Translations under genes and position numbers: made by a program
Assembly (NCBI RefSeq): GCF_949628215.1
Contig: NC_134282.1
Coordinates: 19,076,723-19,140,722 of the forward strand
DNA from: Phalacrocorax aristotelis
Lineage: Eukaryota; Chordata; Aves; Suliformes; Phalacrocoracidae
Reading direction: 5' to 3'
Length of the DNA: 64,000 bases
Notes under the pieces: model-generated
Database searches by the model: none
What the model was told of the DNA's origin: nothing
What the model saw: only the letters and a program-made list of their open reading frames with translations
Shown here: positions 42,461-54,700 of the stretch, piece after piece
How the letters are laid out: each line of letters starts with the position of its first letter
Position numbering within the stretch: position 1 is the first letter of the stretch

Positions 42461-42515
42461 GCTGAGGCGGCGGCCGGGGCCGGGCGGGGGCCGGGGCTGA
42501 GGCGGCGGCCGGGGG
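42461..42515 (+). repeat. Direct duplication in the DVL3 5' leader region
   Basis: A GCTGAGGCGGCGGCCGGGG unit occurs at 42461-42479 and again at 42496-42514, a 35-bp period. Both copies are G-run-rich and could fold as G-quadruplexes on the plus strand. Confidence 0.75.
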
Positions 42516-42591
42516 TCGCGGGCCGCGCCGGGCCGGGGGCGGAGGAGCAGAGGCGGAGGAGGTGGAGGCCTGGCGGCCGGGCAGGGGCGCC

Positions 42592-42758
42592 ATGGCGGCG
42601 GCCGAGACGAAGATCATCTACCACCTGGACGAGCAGGAGACGCCGTACCTGGTGAAGCTGCCGATCCCGGCTGAGCGCGTCACCCTCGGCGACTTTAAGG
42701 GCCTCCTCAACCGCCCCAACTACAAGTTCTACTTCAAGTCCATGGACGACGACTTCGG
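42592..42758 (+). CDS. DVL3: DVL3 coding exon 1 (residues 1-56)
   Basis: It encodes [20 protein letters not shown], then [16 protein letters not shown], then [13 protein letters not shown], the first two thirds of the DIX domain. The donor is CGG/GTGAGC, leaving two bases of the Gly56 codon. Confidence 0.95.
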
Positions 42759-45700
42759 GTGAGCGCGGACCCGGGCCCGGCCAGCCGACCGCGGTGTGGG
42801 GGGTGTGTGTGTGTGTGTTCCTCTGTGTCCCCGCGTGGGAGGCGGGCCACTGTGGGCTTCCCTGGGGAGCTGGGGGGTGTGTGTCCCCGCGTGGAGGAGC
42901 GTGCTGTGTGGGCCTGGCTGGGGACACCCGGCCCAAACACTGCTGGGGCTGGCGACCTCCCCTCCCCCCCCCCCGGGTTCAGTGGGGCTGGGACCCCCGG
43001 AGGTGGGGTGGTGCCGTTCGGGACTGGCAGCCTCTCGCCTGCCTGGTCTGATGGGGGGACCTACATCCACCCCCACTGTCCTTGCCTTGGCGAGGGGCGG
43101 AGATGGTGCCCCCCTTGTGCTCGCTTTGCGGGGGAGACCCTCGTGTGTACCCCATCCAGGGGTGCATGCACCCCCAATTACCTCACCCGCGGGGGAGCTG
43201 GTGGTGATACCCCCCTGTGCATCCTCTCTGGGGCTGGTGGTCCCTGTGTGCTGTCTGTGGACAGCCCCCCGTCTTCCCTCCCTTCCCCCATTAGCTCTGG
43301 GGGAAGCTGCCCCCCCCCCCCCAACTGCTAACCCCTCTGGGGCGGGAGCTGGTGGTATGCTTTGTGCACCTCCTCTGGGGTGGCACCCCTCTTCCTCGGA
43401 GACCATTGTCCCATCTGAGGATCACCCCCTCCCTGTGCTCACAATGTCGGGGCAGCACCTTGCCTGAGAGGGTATCTGACAGTGCAGCCCACATTAGGGC
43501 TGCATTGGGATGGCATCCTGCTCCCCCTGTAACTTACTTGGGATTGTCATTCCCCATTTAAAGGGCCTGGGCATTTCCCACTGTGCCTGCCTCGGGAGGG
43601 TGTCCCTTGTTCCCTCCACCAAAAGGGTGTTGGGGCACAGTCCCCTTCATCTGCACTTTCCAGGGAGTGGACTTGGGGGCAGTTTCTTTCTCCTACCATC
43701 CATTTTGGGGAGGGCCATCCATTTTGGCAGCTTTGTCCTCCGCTTCTCATCTTTGGGAAGAATGGTTAAAGGGGTTCAGCTTTCTCCTCTCCTGCCTCAA
43801 TGGAGAAGGAGTAAGAGCTCCCCTCATGCTGCCCATCTCTGAGCAATGAGTGTGTACAAGACCTGCTGTACCCACGTATGTGTCCCATCCTCGATGTAGG
43901 TTGTCCCGTGCTCAATCTCTGGGACGGGTCTGTACAGAAGAAGGGTGCAGCCCTGCCTCGCATCCCATCTCCTGTGGGGCAGCTCTCTTCTAACACCAGT
44001 GTTTTCATTGCTTGTTTTGTGATACCTTTTGGTTCCTTACATCACATGGGGCTGTTTGGAGGTGAGGAAGTGTATTCTGTCCCTTGTTTGGATGGTTGTA
44101 ATGACTAATCTTCTGGGGAGCCCCTGCTGTCTCCTACCTTCATAAAGTCAGTGAGTGTTCTGGGGAGCAAGTACTACAGGAAGCCAACTCTCAGTAAGAC
44201 CCTTTGTCACCACTCTGTTTTGTCCAGAGTCCTCCTACATCTGACTCTCCTCTAGCCTTTTTGAGGACCTCCATTTCTGCCCTGGGAATGTAGCTTCTCT
44301 TGGCTTCCACAGTGTGGGACCCTTTACCATTCCTAGCACTTTTTTATTTGAAAGAGTTGTGTGATCCACCTTCCTCTTGACTGTTTTACCCCTCTAAAGA
44401 TTTCGTGTTTACAGTAGGTCTTGTGTATGGAGGCTGGGACTGCAAAAAGCTTTCAGTTTTATAGTCTTCTTAGTGTCTTCTTATTGAGCCAAATATCTCC
44501 CTAGGCTGTGATCTTGGCTCGTTCTGTACGTTGAACAGGGCTGGGCCTGTTCGGGGCTTGGATGGAGATCGGTGTGGCTGCCTCGGCAGGGGATGCTCTC
44601 CCCTCTGCAGCCAAATTATCCCAGTGCCCAGGTTCCCGTTAGCTTGGGAGGTGCCAGTTTTCAGATGAGGCTTGAAATTTGGAGTCACTCCTTTGACCAC
44701 AGTCTGGGATGCTTTGCCTCCCTAAATTCCTCCTGACCCAGTGGAGAGCTTGAGTGCTCAGAAGCTTCCCCCTTCTCTCCAGGCAAATAGAAGTCTCCAG
44801 CCCTCATTTTCCATACATTTCCTCAGCAATATCAGTTATCTGCAGATCGTTTCCTGTCCCTCAGCTGTTGAGTAGTGTTGGGTGCTACGAAACAGCTGCC
44901 TCTCCCTGTCTTGGAGGGGACCATGTTCATTGGTGGGAGAAGTGAATTCTCTGTGCATGCTGTTGGTAAACAAATGCTTTGGGATCCTTTGAAATGTTGT
45001 TCTTGAAGTGAATTCAAACTTGTCTTGAATGAAACATTGCCATGTGGGTGGGAGAGCGTCTGCGTAACTATAAACAAAGTTTAATAATAAATAGCAGTGT
45101 CTCGCTTCGGGAAGAGGGGTCTGGTGGCAGCAAAGTTCTGTGCTGTGCCTTTTCATCCTCCTCTGTTTCTTTAAGGGTCCACAAGAGGAGGCAGATAGTA
45201 GATTAATGAAACTGAATGATAAAGAAGCATAGGGAGTTGTTGTGGATGCTAGCAGGGAGAGGGGAAAATCACTCAGGAAGACGCAGCGAGTTTAATTGCA
45301 TCAGAAATGCATGGGATGAGATTTTTGTTGGGACCAGTTCAGCTAATTCTTCTGGGAAGAATGAGCCTCTCTGGAAGTGAAGGTGCAGCTGAGGGGTTGG
45401 AGGCTGCATGTGGGCAGCCTACTCCTTGGCGAAGTCCTGCGTGATGAGATGTGCAGTTGGAGCAGCATGTGGCAAGGCTGTGCATGGAACAGGGGGGAGA
45501 AAGCCTCTTGTGGTGCCACCATGGATGCCCTATCAGGAACACCGTCTTTGCTCCTTTCCAGAGAGCTGAAGAACGTGCTGGTGGTTGGCTGGAGCATGGG
45601 GGGGAACAGCCAGAGCAGTCCAGCTGCAGCCTTGTCTCTGAGAAGCCCTGGAGCCCCAGGCACCACTCAAAATAGAATCATAGAATCATTTAGGTTGGAA

Positions 45701-48700
45701 AAGACCTGTAAGATCATCAAGTCCAACCAAACTATTTTGGGATCCCTGGTAATTGGTGTCGAGAGAGCAAGCCAGTGGTCTGCAGGGAGAGACAGGGGTG
45801 GGAGGACAGGAAGCACCTCAGCTGCTTGACTGTAAATGCATGGGCAATTAGTGAAATGCAGGAGGAGGTTAACGATGGCTGTATTCAGAAGCTGTGTGCC
45901 AAGGAAGGGCGTTGCACTCTCATGTGTGTATCCCTCTCGGCCCCTTCCCTCAAGATGCCCTCTGCCCAGCATAGGCCATGGCCTGGCTTGTGCTGATGGT
46001 TTCTGAGCTGGGCTTGTTTTTGTCAGCTGGGCAGTGTCCAGAAGATAGTACCCAGGGTAAAGCCCCTTCCTGAAAGAGACGAGCTGTTAATGGTGGATGG
46101 CCTTATGGCAGTTGATCAGTGAGGAGACCTGCAGATCCGATGGCTCATGCTTTTCATTAGCAATTGGACCTTTTGCAGGATCCCTGTGGCATAAGACTGA
46201 GTTCTCCTCTCACCTCTTGTTGGGAATGGAGCTATCTCACCTTCCAGGGTCAGCTGGAGCAAGATGTGGTCCAACGTTTCCTCTCACCTTTGTTGCCCAC
46301 ACTGAATCTGTTTCTCCCTCTTCCTCCTCTTTCCAGGCTGTGGATCTCCAGCCTGGCATTCCCTTCAGCTTACCCCATCCCCAAGGCAATATTACAGCCG
46401 CTGTCTTGGTGTGTGGGATTTTTCATTCTTTTGTTTATCTTGTTAATATTTGTTTGCTCTGAGAATCAGGGCGGTGATGGAGCAGCTTCAGTGTTTACAT
46501 CTCCTTGGAAATGTGAACTGAGGCTCCCCTGGGTGGCTATGGAGTTGTTGGGCTATACCAGGAGCTAATCCTAGTCAAAGCGCTCAGCCCCAAATTAAGA
46601 AGACCCCAGAATGGTGTCACCTCTAGGTGGGAAGGAGGAGAAATGAGAAGACTTTACGCACCCAATCCTGGGGAGAGGAGCTGTGAGCAGCTGGGAGGCT
46701 GCAGGATTTTGTTGTTTGGTCTACCCAGCATGTAGCGGGCTACAGTTGCAGATAGAGAATCCAGCCTAAGCCCAGTGGTGTGGAGCAGTGACACAGGGTG
46801 CAGATATTTGTGCCCTTGTTGGCTTTGTGTATTGCTCATCCCAGAACTGGAGGCATGTGGAAGAGCCAAGCAGACTGATGGTAGAAGTATGGCAACGCAT
46901 AGATGTGGTATGCTCTTCTTGGACATGAGATAGTTTGTGTGGATGTGCCTCACTGTGAAGTGTGGAACTGCCCGTAGCCTGCTAACCTTGTCCTCATTAG
47001 AGAAGGAGGGTTTTTTTTTCTACAGCTTGAGTCTTTTTATTCAACATTTTACAGGTAAGATCTGTTTGCTGCTCAGCAGGAGAGAGCCTTAGATCAGTGC
47101 AGTGCTATGACCGCTTGTAAGATCCATGTTCTCTGTCAAGCCACCTGCAGGTTTTTCGTAGCACTTTGAACAGACAGTTAAGTTTGTGTCTTCTTTTGTT
47201 CCTAATTTGTAAAATGGAAATTCTCACAGCACTCCTGTGCTTTGTCTTGTCCACTTGACACTGTGAGCTTCTTGGGCAAACACTTGTGTGGATCTTAGCA
47301 TGGGAGAGCTCTCAGTTCCGTAGAGGTGCTGCAAGAACAGTCCTGTACATTCTCCTGCGGACCTATGTAGCTGGAAATGGAACAACTGTGCTGATGGTCT
47401 GTGGTAGTTTGTAGTTTGCTGAGACATGGGCTTCAGTGATGTGTAAAGTGTTGCCTCCTGCCCAAGTCCATCTTGAGAAACCTAGCTGTCTCTGGGCAGC
47501 ATGGATCTTCTCACCAGCCAGGCTGTGAGCATGTTTGCCCCAGCTGAACTACAGGTTTTATTTTTCCATCTGGCCATGTGACTGGTACAACTCTGAGGAT
47601 ATTCTTACATGAGTTGAAATGTGGTTTCTTTGACTTGTTTTTTGCTTGTAATTGCTGCTGCTCATTTTCTGTCAGTCCAAAGGTGTTACCGCAGGGGCAT
47701 GCTAAAGTTTAAATTAAACTTTTCAAAGCAGTTTCAGTTAAATGAATGCAATTTGTGCATCCAGGTAAGTCCTTAGCACCTGGCGTGAAGTTCCATCTTG
47801 TCTTTCCATAAATTCTGGAGTGCCTGAAAATTTGAATTTCTTCTGTGTGTGGAGAAAGCATTTGGGTGATCATTTTGCTTATCTCCACTTCACTTGGCCA
47901 CCTCTCCTCTTCCAGGCTGGAGAGCAGAAAGGCCTGCTTCTCCTGCAAGGGGACTGTCCCTGCCTCCCCCCCTCCCCATCTCACCTACTTGTTCTGTATC
48001 ACCGGGAGGACACCAGCGATTCAAGGTACAATGGTGGGATGGTGCTGCTCCTCCCACTACTGCTGGTTTCTCCCTCTTGCAGGTCTTGATTCCAATTTTA
48101 AGTTCAGGGCTGTGGTGAATGATTCCTAGGTCTCAGCTGTCAAGTGAAAATTGGTGTCCAACTAATCACTAGGCTGGTATCTAATCCAGACCTGCTTAAT
48201 TATCATCTGCTCTCCAAAGCTGGGTACAAGGCAGTGATTAGGGTAACACTCTGGAGGCAGAACAAAGTGGGCACTGCTGGAATTCCCAGTGCAGGGGTCA
48301 GATGCTGTTGGTATTTGGTGACCTCAACTCCTGCACACGTGCGTGGGGAAATGCGTTGATGCTCACTGAAAGGCTGAGTGATTTATTTTTATTGCAGGGT
48401 CTTTCTGAAATTGATGCCAGCAGTGACTGTCCTTCTGGCTCGAAGTGTTTGGAGCTGGGGAAGGGATCCTAAACTTAATAAGCAGTGTCAGTCCCTGAGC
48501 AGTGGTGAGCCGCTGGCATGGTGCCCCCGCCTTTCCTGCCAGCTCTTTGTAGCGTGAGTTGGGGGAGTTGTTTTATTATGATTTTTGGAACTTCATTTTT
48601 TTTAAATTTTGAATTGGAAACTCTGCTGTCTGCAGAAGACCTTTGCCTGTCCCATGCCCCTGGTGGAGAGTGCTTCCATGTCAGCATGGATTTCATTCAG

Positions 48701-51700
48701 GAAGAGGTTGGCAAGAGGTCTGCGAGCAAAAGGGCCTCCAAAACTGCATGTGACTCCTTTGCATGCTCATGTCCTTTGTGGTGCTTCTGTCAGAGTGACA
48801 GCATTGGCCTGGCTGTGAGGTGGCCATCACTTTTCTTCATCTTCTGGTCCTATGTGGAAGGCAGTACTTAGCCATGTGAGAGGCCACAGTACCCCATCTC
48901 TTTTGCTCCCCGCTCCAGAGGATGCATGGTTCCCTGTCTTCTCACGTGAGATGTGCTGCCCTGGTTAGCTAGGGTCCGTCGGAGGTTATTTTTTGGACAT
49001 TTTGCGTGTAGGTTACTGCAGCCTGTGCCTCTGTCTCCTGGGCTGCTGAGGGTTTGGCAGTGAACTGCTAACCACTGTCTGCGCTTGTGGTGGGAAGTTC
49101 CTGTAATGCTGCCCGTGCTGGGGGGGTGGCCCATCGACACTGGAGCTGATCCTGGCTGTAGCTGCTGCTGGAGGCTGTTTCCAAGTGTCGTGGCAGCGGT
49201 GGTGGGGAGCTGCAGCAGTGCCAGGGCTGGAGTGCAGATGGAGAGGGTTAGTTGATGGGATTCACTCCTTCCCTGAGATGTATTGTCTGTGCCTGGTAGT
49301 GTGTGTCCTGCTGTTCAGACCCAGCTATTACTAACTCTGTAGGTGTCCGGCTTTGTCTGTTGTGGTTGGAGCCGTGCTCTGAAGGCCACATTGGATGGCA
49401 GTCATAGCCTGGTTTCTTTGCCCAGGGGTGGCATTTGGAAAGCCAAGTTAGCCAAATTGGGCTGCAGACCAATTTCCCTAAGGCCTTGTCTGTACTATGC
49501 AAACAATGAAGCTTTACAACAGTTATTGAACTTGTTTGCAGCTAGAGCTGGTCAGAATTTTTTTTTCGCTGAATGTATTTTTTCCCAAAATATGGTGTCA
49601 TGTTGAAGCCAGCGTTTTTCTTGGATGGGTATTATTCTCAATTACGTTTTTGATGGGAATGTTTCTTAATTTTAAGCCTCTCTTGTAATCTCTGAAAAAA
49701 AGAGAAAGGTCAAGAAACCTTTGCCTATCCAGGAGAACACAGCTGTTTCGATGCAGCTCTGTGTTTTGAAATCATCTGGAGGACTCTGGTCCTCCAAATG
49801 CCTGCACAGAGCAAAAAACTCTCTCTGTCTCAGAAATTGCCATGAAGTAAATCTGTGCACCCTGACTGTCTGTGGTGCAGCTGTGCTCCCACGTGGTTCA
49901 GTCTCTGGGGTCAAGGCCAAACACTGTTAAAAATTCTCATAAACCACCATAATCTCGGTCATGACCTGAGTGTTGTTCGTTGTTAAGGGATGGTAGTGGT
50001 GGCCCCTCTGGTCAGTCTTCTGGTTACTGCTGAAATACAACTTTTGAGAGTTTCATCTAGAACTTGGCCGTTCTCAAATCCCAGACCTTGGCTCACCCAC
50101 GGAGCAGGTACTGGGTCTTTTGAGGGGTGGTGCAAGGCGTGATGTTCCTTCCTAGGTGGCTGTGGTGAGAGCAGGACAGGCAGCTGGGGAGGCAGCGTTT
50201 TGCAATGGACTCTGAGAAGGAAGGTCCTGGCTTTTAGGGGTAGAGGCAGACAGCTTTTCCAGCATGCTCCTGGCCTCCTGCACCTGTGGTTTCCCCACCC
50301 GGTCTCCCAGCAGTCAGAGACATCTGGGTCTGCAGCCTTGTAGCCTGAACTCTTGAAGGTGGAGGTAGTTACCCAGCACCATGTGTTTGTGGATGCTCAG
50401 GGAAGAAGGGTGCTGTGAGTATAAGCAAAGAAAATCTGGTTTCCCTCTCAGCTTTTCTGCTGCACAGATGTGTTTGGCTTTGGTCCTCACTTAGGGTGGG
50501 CATCAGGCCCTGCATCTAGACTTGAAGGCTATGTACATAGAGGTGTAGGGAGCATAGCTAAAATTCCTCAAGTCCTTTTTGAGCTCATGGTAGCTAAAGT
50601 GGTGGGAAGCCTTTTGCATGTCTGCACAGCAGTTGCTGAACTGTTCTGAGCTGAGGGTATCTGCTGTAATGAAGTGCTACTCCTCCACCCTTGACTGCAT
50701 CCAAATAGATATAACAGTGTTGTGGTTTAGGATATTTGATCTGTGTAAAAGCTCGTGAAGGAGAGCTGGGCTTGCAGAACACAGCAGAGACTGCGCCGGC
50801 AGGAAATTGCCTTCATGTTGTCGCACCAGCTTTGCATCGTGCTGCACATCTGATGAGGCAGCAGTCAGGGCTGTGTGTTTTTGGTGTTTCCTATTGATTT
50901 CCTCCTCTATTCATCCCTTGTTTGTTATTCGGAGCCTGGCCTTCTGACCTGTGCTGGATGGATGGTGGTTTTCCAGAAGGGGGATGTGGCACCACGTGGC
51001 TGTGTTACTGTTTGTCCTGGTGGTGCTGGCTTGTTAGGCAGCAGCTGGCAAGTTAAATAAAACTTAATCCTCCTGGTGGCTGCTGTTGGAAATTTTTGGA
51101 ACAAATCCTTTTGTGAAGGCTTTTTGGAAGGCGTTGAAGGTACAAATCTAGGAATTAGTCTAATCTCTGTGACTTTGCTTTGTCCGCGTGCTTATCTATG
51201 TAATGCCATGGTAGCCTTATGAGAGTTTGCAAGCTCTTGGGCTGTGAGTATCACTGCCTCCAAGGACTGCGTTAGCTTGCAGAGCTGCAGTATTACTATC
51301 TCCCTGAGCCCGTGCTCTGAAGCTCTTGGTTTCACTTGTTTCCATTGCTCTGTTGTTACTGCTGTAGCGCTGATATTGAGCCCGTCCAGAAATGGGCTGG
51401 AATTCTCTTGAGGCTTTGGCAGGCAGAGATTCCTGGTGCTGACATTCCTGTGCCTTGTAATTCTGTTTTGCAGTGGAGGGTAGGGACTGTTGTGGTTGTT
51501 GTATCAGTTATTTATTAAAGAAGATGTGCTAGAGGCATTGTTTTTCCAGTCACAGCTAGCTATTGAAAGCAACAGAAGCAACATTTGGGTACCCTGCTCT
51601 GCTAAATCCTCTGTGTTGGTTCTGGGGCATCTGTCCATGTGTCTTGTTGGGTAGAATTTGCTATCTTGTGAAAACTAGAGAAAAAGAAGATATAGTGGGT

Positions 51701-54700
51701 GGTGACTGAATCACTGCAGTGGGAGTCTGTCCTTCTGGTCCTGACTGAAGATGTGAGCTGAAGGGGGGAAGGCTGCCTCACATGACTCGGAGCAGAGATC
51801 CATTTCTGGGAGAGCTGGCACCAGCCGCTGTGTGGGAAGGTCTTTCCTCTACTGAGTTTTGACCTGCCCCTAGGGTTTGGAGAGGAATTTATTTGCTACG
51901 TGGCCCCTCTGATCGCTGGCAGCTGTCTCTGTGATAGGCTGGGAATTCAGGGTCTGGGTGACAGAGGCTGTGGGCTTTTCCTTGTTTTGTAATGGCTGGT
52001 AGCTCCTGCTGTGTACAGGCTGGTTCTGAGGACACTGAGGGTGTGCCAGAGGGGTCTGTGTTTTGGGAGCTCTGGTTCTGCATGGATTATCATAGCGGGG
52101 AAGCTGGTGTTAGCTCATTAGCCTGCCCACTCCCTCACCTTCAACTTTCTCCCTCAGCAAGCATTGCTCTGACCTACTCTGACCTGCTTGAGATTCATAG
52201 TCCTTTTGTGCCTCACCATCTGCAAGCAAATAGGTTGTCCCCTCTACACTGTACTGTGCCATGCCGCCACCGTTGTTGACAACAAGAGCAGTGTCAGAGG
52301 TGCGGTGACAAACCTGGCTTTGTGGCCTGATGTGATCAGCGGGGCAGGGAGAAGGCTGCTGCTGTGCTGACGGCTGCTAGCTGGGTTGGCCCCAGGGCGC
52401 AGCAGCTTCTCAGATGGAAGCTTTTTTTCAGAAGCTGTGGTGGATATGCAAACCCCAAATTTCTGTTTGCATATGGCTAACGAGAGTCCCAGTTCATTCA
52501 GCTCTGCCTAGCTCAACCAGTATTTTAGTACCATTTGTAGAGAGACTTGCCTGTAGGCCCAGGTGAGGCTGTGCTGTACTGGAAGTCCATATAGGGCTTA
52601 ATGCAGGAAGTCTTGCCATTACACTGTGTTCATTTGATTTTTTTCTTACTGGCTTTCGTAGTTCTGAGAAGGGTAGATTTTAGTGGATCCAACTGCACAG
52701 CTGAGTCCCTTATGGCAGACCTCCCAGCTGTCTTAGACCCAGAGCTGGTAAATCTGCTTTTAGGTCCTGGAGGGGCTCCTGTGAGATGGATTTTCCTTCA
52801 AGAGTTAAAATACTCCATTTCAGCTGGGGCCAAAATGTGGGTTAGTTTGGGAAAACTCTTTAAGATTATTCCCTGCTCAGGCATCCTGGAAGCAGCAGAG
52901 GAGTTTTGGGGTGGCAACATCTGCTTCAGCTTAGGGTACGCTTTGTCTGGGTTTCTTTGGGGCAGCTCCGACATACTGCAGAGGTATGTGACATCTATAC
53001 AGGGTGTGCACGTTGAGTCTATATGTCTCAGCTGAGTCGGACTCTTGCAGCATGTGCCTGTGCTTCTGAATCCCCCATGCAGAAACAAGGGATCCTACTA
53101 GAGCAGTCTTTCTGTCTCTTGGTTTTTTTTTTTTTTTCCCCCTAATGTTGCCAGTGTGAGGATGCTTTGAAAATCTTTTGGTGCCTTCATATGACATTAG
53201 CTTTGGTGCAGTTGGTACCTGTGCTCTGGTAGTAGGAAGCTGTATGGCATACATACTCTCCCATGTAGCGAGATGTGTAGACTTGAGGTGGAGACTGTAT
53301 CTGGCAATGTCACCTGCAGGGACCATGTGAGCTCCTGGTCGGTCAACACATGATGCTGGCACACAAAGTGTTTGTGGTGACTTTATATGTGACTAAAGAA
53401 GAAATTCTTCGTGGGAATTTGATGTCATTATCACAGATAATTAGGAATCTCAAAATCAGAGTTTTGTTGTAACTTGACTTACCAGCAGATCCACAGACAT
53501 GGGAAATGGACCTATTGCAGTAATATCATGTGGCAAGTCTTTTTGGCCTGCTGTTGGGAACCGTTAATGTGTAGAGTGACCAGTTCAGTACAGTTACCGA
53601 GATCATGGGATATTTACAGGCTGCAGGCAGGTTGTGCTGCCTTCCAGTACACTTCTTCATCCTTGAAGGACCTGGGAGTTGGTAGCTGTGATTTTGGGAC
53701 CTTCCACAAGAGGAACATTTCACATCACATGTGATGGTGGCTTCTGTAGGTCACTGACCACTATCCAGCCTTTGGTGCAGTTGTCAGAGATGGCAGGTAG
53801 GAAGGTTTTAAATGGTATGCAACAGGGTCAGGCCCAGGAGTTCACAGTGTCAAACAAAAGCATCCGCTCTCAGTCCTGCAGAGATGGGGTATGTTGCTGT
53901 AGTAATCCAAAGCACCATTCTCTTCTAAGTTGTGGGGAAACTTACTGTCTTGTTGAAAAGGCTAATGATCCCTGGTGTAGAGGCGAGCCCCAGCAGGATC
54001 TGGGCTGAGTTCTCTACATGGCACCTCACGCAGACAATGAACTAATGCTAGTTATTGCTTATAGCTGGGATACTGAAACAGAAAAGCCTGGCTGCTTGCA
54101 GAAAACGCCTTTCTTCCAGATCGAGACCATGGCCTGAGCCCTGTTTCATCAAATCTCTGACACTCCTTTGGAGGAGTGCTAGGCAGGTGATGGTCTACTG
54201 ACTGCCTAGATACTCCTTTGTTCAGTGGAACATCGATCAGGTGTCAGGAGGAGTCCTGTGGGCCAGGGCTTTGATAAAGGAAGGAAGAAGAATGAGTTTT
54301 CGTTGCTGAGAGTAAACGAGCAGCACAATGGAGACGGCTTACATTTTTCCTGCTTCTTGGCTAATCAGATTCCTTTTAATTTACAGTAATTGATTGGCTT
54401 CTCCTTTATAGCTCTCATCTGCTTTCTGGACCTCTAGTTGAGTGAGTTATGTACCAGCACATGCTTGATTTGGTCAGGACCAGAGCATATTTCATGTCTC
54501 TTCCTTCCAGCAGTTGAAGAGTATTCGCTTGTTTGCTGGGTGATGGCTGGAGGGCAAGCTTGGCTGGCCTGGTAAAGGATGCTTGGTGGGAGATTGCTTG
54601 TTGTATTGTTCAAGGGCTTTTCTTTGTGTCTTGAAAGGGGTTTGGTGAAGATGGCTGGTATTAGCTGAAATAAATGAAGTCTACAAAAGGCTACTAAAAA

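Larger units (their letters stand above)
42140..42800 (+). promoter_or_regulatory. DVL3: DVL3 CpG-island promoter
   Basis: Composition becomes extremely GC- and CpG-rich, peaking at 42280-42600, with many GGGCGG Sp/KLF boxes. Tandem CCGGAA ETS cores lie on the minus strand at about 42299-42315 (CCGGTTCCGGTTCCGGCG on plus). No TATA box is seen. The transcription start probably lies within 42300-42500. The leader has no ATG in frame with the protein close upstream. Confidence 0.75.

Noticed and set aside
42562-42591. In-frame N-terminal extension of DVL3 from an upstream GTG
   Set aside because: The added residues do not resemble any Dishevelled start, and the ATG at 42592 has a strong Kozak context matching the family start.
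42138-42936. Long minus-strand frames across the DVL3 CpG island
   Set aside because: They are shadows of extreme GC content opposite the DVL3 promoter and first exon; Pro/Ala/Arg-rich and unrecognisable.
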